A DNA stretch of 5,537 nt from Saprospiraceae bacterium (GTDB lineage Bacteria; Bacteroidota; Bacteroidia; Chitinophagales; Saprospiraceae). The DNA is taken from assembly GCA_014379665.1 (NCBI GenBank), contig JACMLK010000181.1:1-5537 (forward strand), in the 5' to 3' direction. The translations under genes and the position numbers were made by a program. Below the pieces are notes generated by a model. That model searched no databases. It worked only from the letters and a program-made list of their open reading frames with translations, and was not told the DNA's origin. Below, piece by piece: positions 5,174 through 5,537 of this stretch. Each line of letters starts with the position of its first letter. The first letter of the stretch is position 1.

Positions 5174-5276
5174 TAAACAAAGTTTCAAAGAATATTGATT
5201 TAACAATTACTTTTGTGATAGTGAGCTTTTGGCTATTATTTACTATCGATTGTATTTTGAAGCGAAGTTCACTGAG

Positions 5277-5537
5277 TCAATCTGAAATCTGTGACATCAC
5301 ACTAAACATGTCAAGGATACCCCAATGTGCAATATATCTCCCATCCTTTAGCTGAATAATGTCGATGACCTCCATGACTACTTTTTTGCCGGAAGGTTTT
5401 ACACCAAAAAAATCCCCCTGATGGGTGGCATGGAAAGATTTACGTGTAGTGACTTTATCTCCTTCGGCCACCATGTCATGTATCTGAACCTTTAAATCCG
5501 GGAATGCGGGTTTTAATAATTGATTGAAAAAATAGAT
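5277..5537 (-). CDS. SnoaL-like / ester cyclase family protein, C-terminal 86 residues (cut by window edge)
   Basis: The frame is open to the right edge, giving IYFFNQLLKPAFPDLKVQIHD before the first in-frame Met of MVAEGDKV; that Met at 5474 is therefore internal and not the start. The visible part shows FPDLKV...MVAEGDKVTTRKSF, ATHQGDFFGVKPSGKKV, EVIDIIQLKDGRYIAHWGILD and a final helix MFSVMSQISD. This order matches the second half of SnoaL-like proteins, small alpha+beta-barrel dimers whose known members cyclise polyketide esters by an aldol reaction. Bacterial genomes hold many stand-alone members (annotated ester cyclase) with unknown substrates, so polyketide synthesis should not be assumed. 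The HWG..D motif near the C-terminus is the usual family signature. The 216-bp gap to the next gene suggests a separate transcript. Missing is about the first 50-60 residues. Confidence 0.83.
   Translation of the reverse strand: MYFFNQLLKPAFPDLKVQIHDMVAEGDKVTTRKSFHATHQGDFFGVKPSGKKVVMEVIDIIQLKDGRYIAHWGILDMFSVMSQISD

Noticed and set aside
5217..5247. Hairpin GATAGT/ACTATC downstream of the ester cyclase gene as its terminator
   Set aside because: Six AT-rich pairs with a 19-base loop and no T-run on the minus strand; too weak to call.

Overview
The window looks like chromosomal DNA of a member of the Bacteroidota. Four things point there: AT-rich intergenic DNA, start codons preceded by A/T-rich leaders without Shine-Dalgarno sequences, perfect matches to the Bacteroidota -7 promoter element TAnnTTTG (TATCTTTG), and signal peptides that end in a Gln (VGQ/N, QSQ/N). 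A placement near the Saprospiria/Chitinophagia is only an impression. No rRNA, tRNA, CRISPR array or complete insertion sequence is visible.

Layout. Positions 1-2604 (minus strand) hold a cell-envelope glycan unit: an 802-residue YfhO-family GT-C membrane protein, overlapped by 4 bp (ATGA) with the start of a GT4-type glycosyltransferase that runs off the left edge. Positions 2605-3136 are a 532-bp gene-free stretch. It contains a 160-bp MITE-like element (2911-3070) with 20-bp terminal inverted repeats and a TTA target duplication, sitting just after a good Bacteroidota -7 box. Positions 3137-3742 (plus strand) encode a 201-residue secreted protein whose C-terminal two thirds resemble the trimeric jelly-roll C-terminal domain of the Bacillus exosporium glycoprotein BclA. 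A strong hairpin (3860-3895) separates it from the convergent gene at 3950-4354 (minus), a small secreted protein made of three 40-residue Trp-rich repeats that I cannot assign to a family.

Positions 4553-4664 are a register-perfect array of sixteen 7-bp units (consensus TTAGMTG). It supplies the last 13 codons and the stop codon of the next gene, a conserved-hypothetical four-helix membrane protein (4623-5060, minus). Upstream of that gene lies a nested inverted-repeat structure (5073-5173). The right edge carries the C-terminal 86 residues of a SnoaL-like/ester cyclase protein (5277-5537, minus).

How the parts relate. Only the YfhO/GT4 pair is clearly an operon; it probably acts in building or decorating an extracytoplasmic glycan. 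The other genes look like independent single-gene transcripts. The main interest is small-scale: a miniature transposon placed at a promoter's expected start site, a BclA-like domain in a Gram-negative secreted protein, an exact three-fold repeat protein, a heptamer array that has become coding, and a nested stem structure ahead of a membrane-protein gene. I see no clear multi-gene novel system such as defence, secretion or a biosynthetic cluster.
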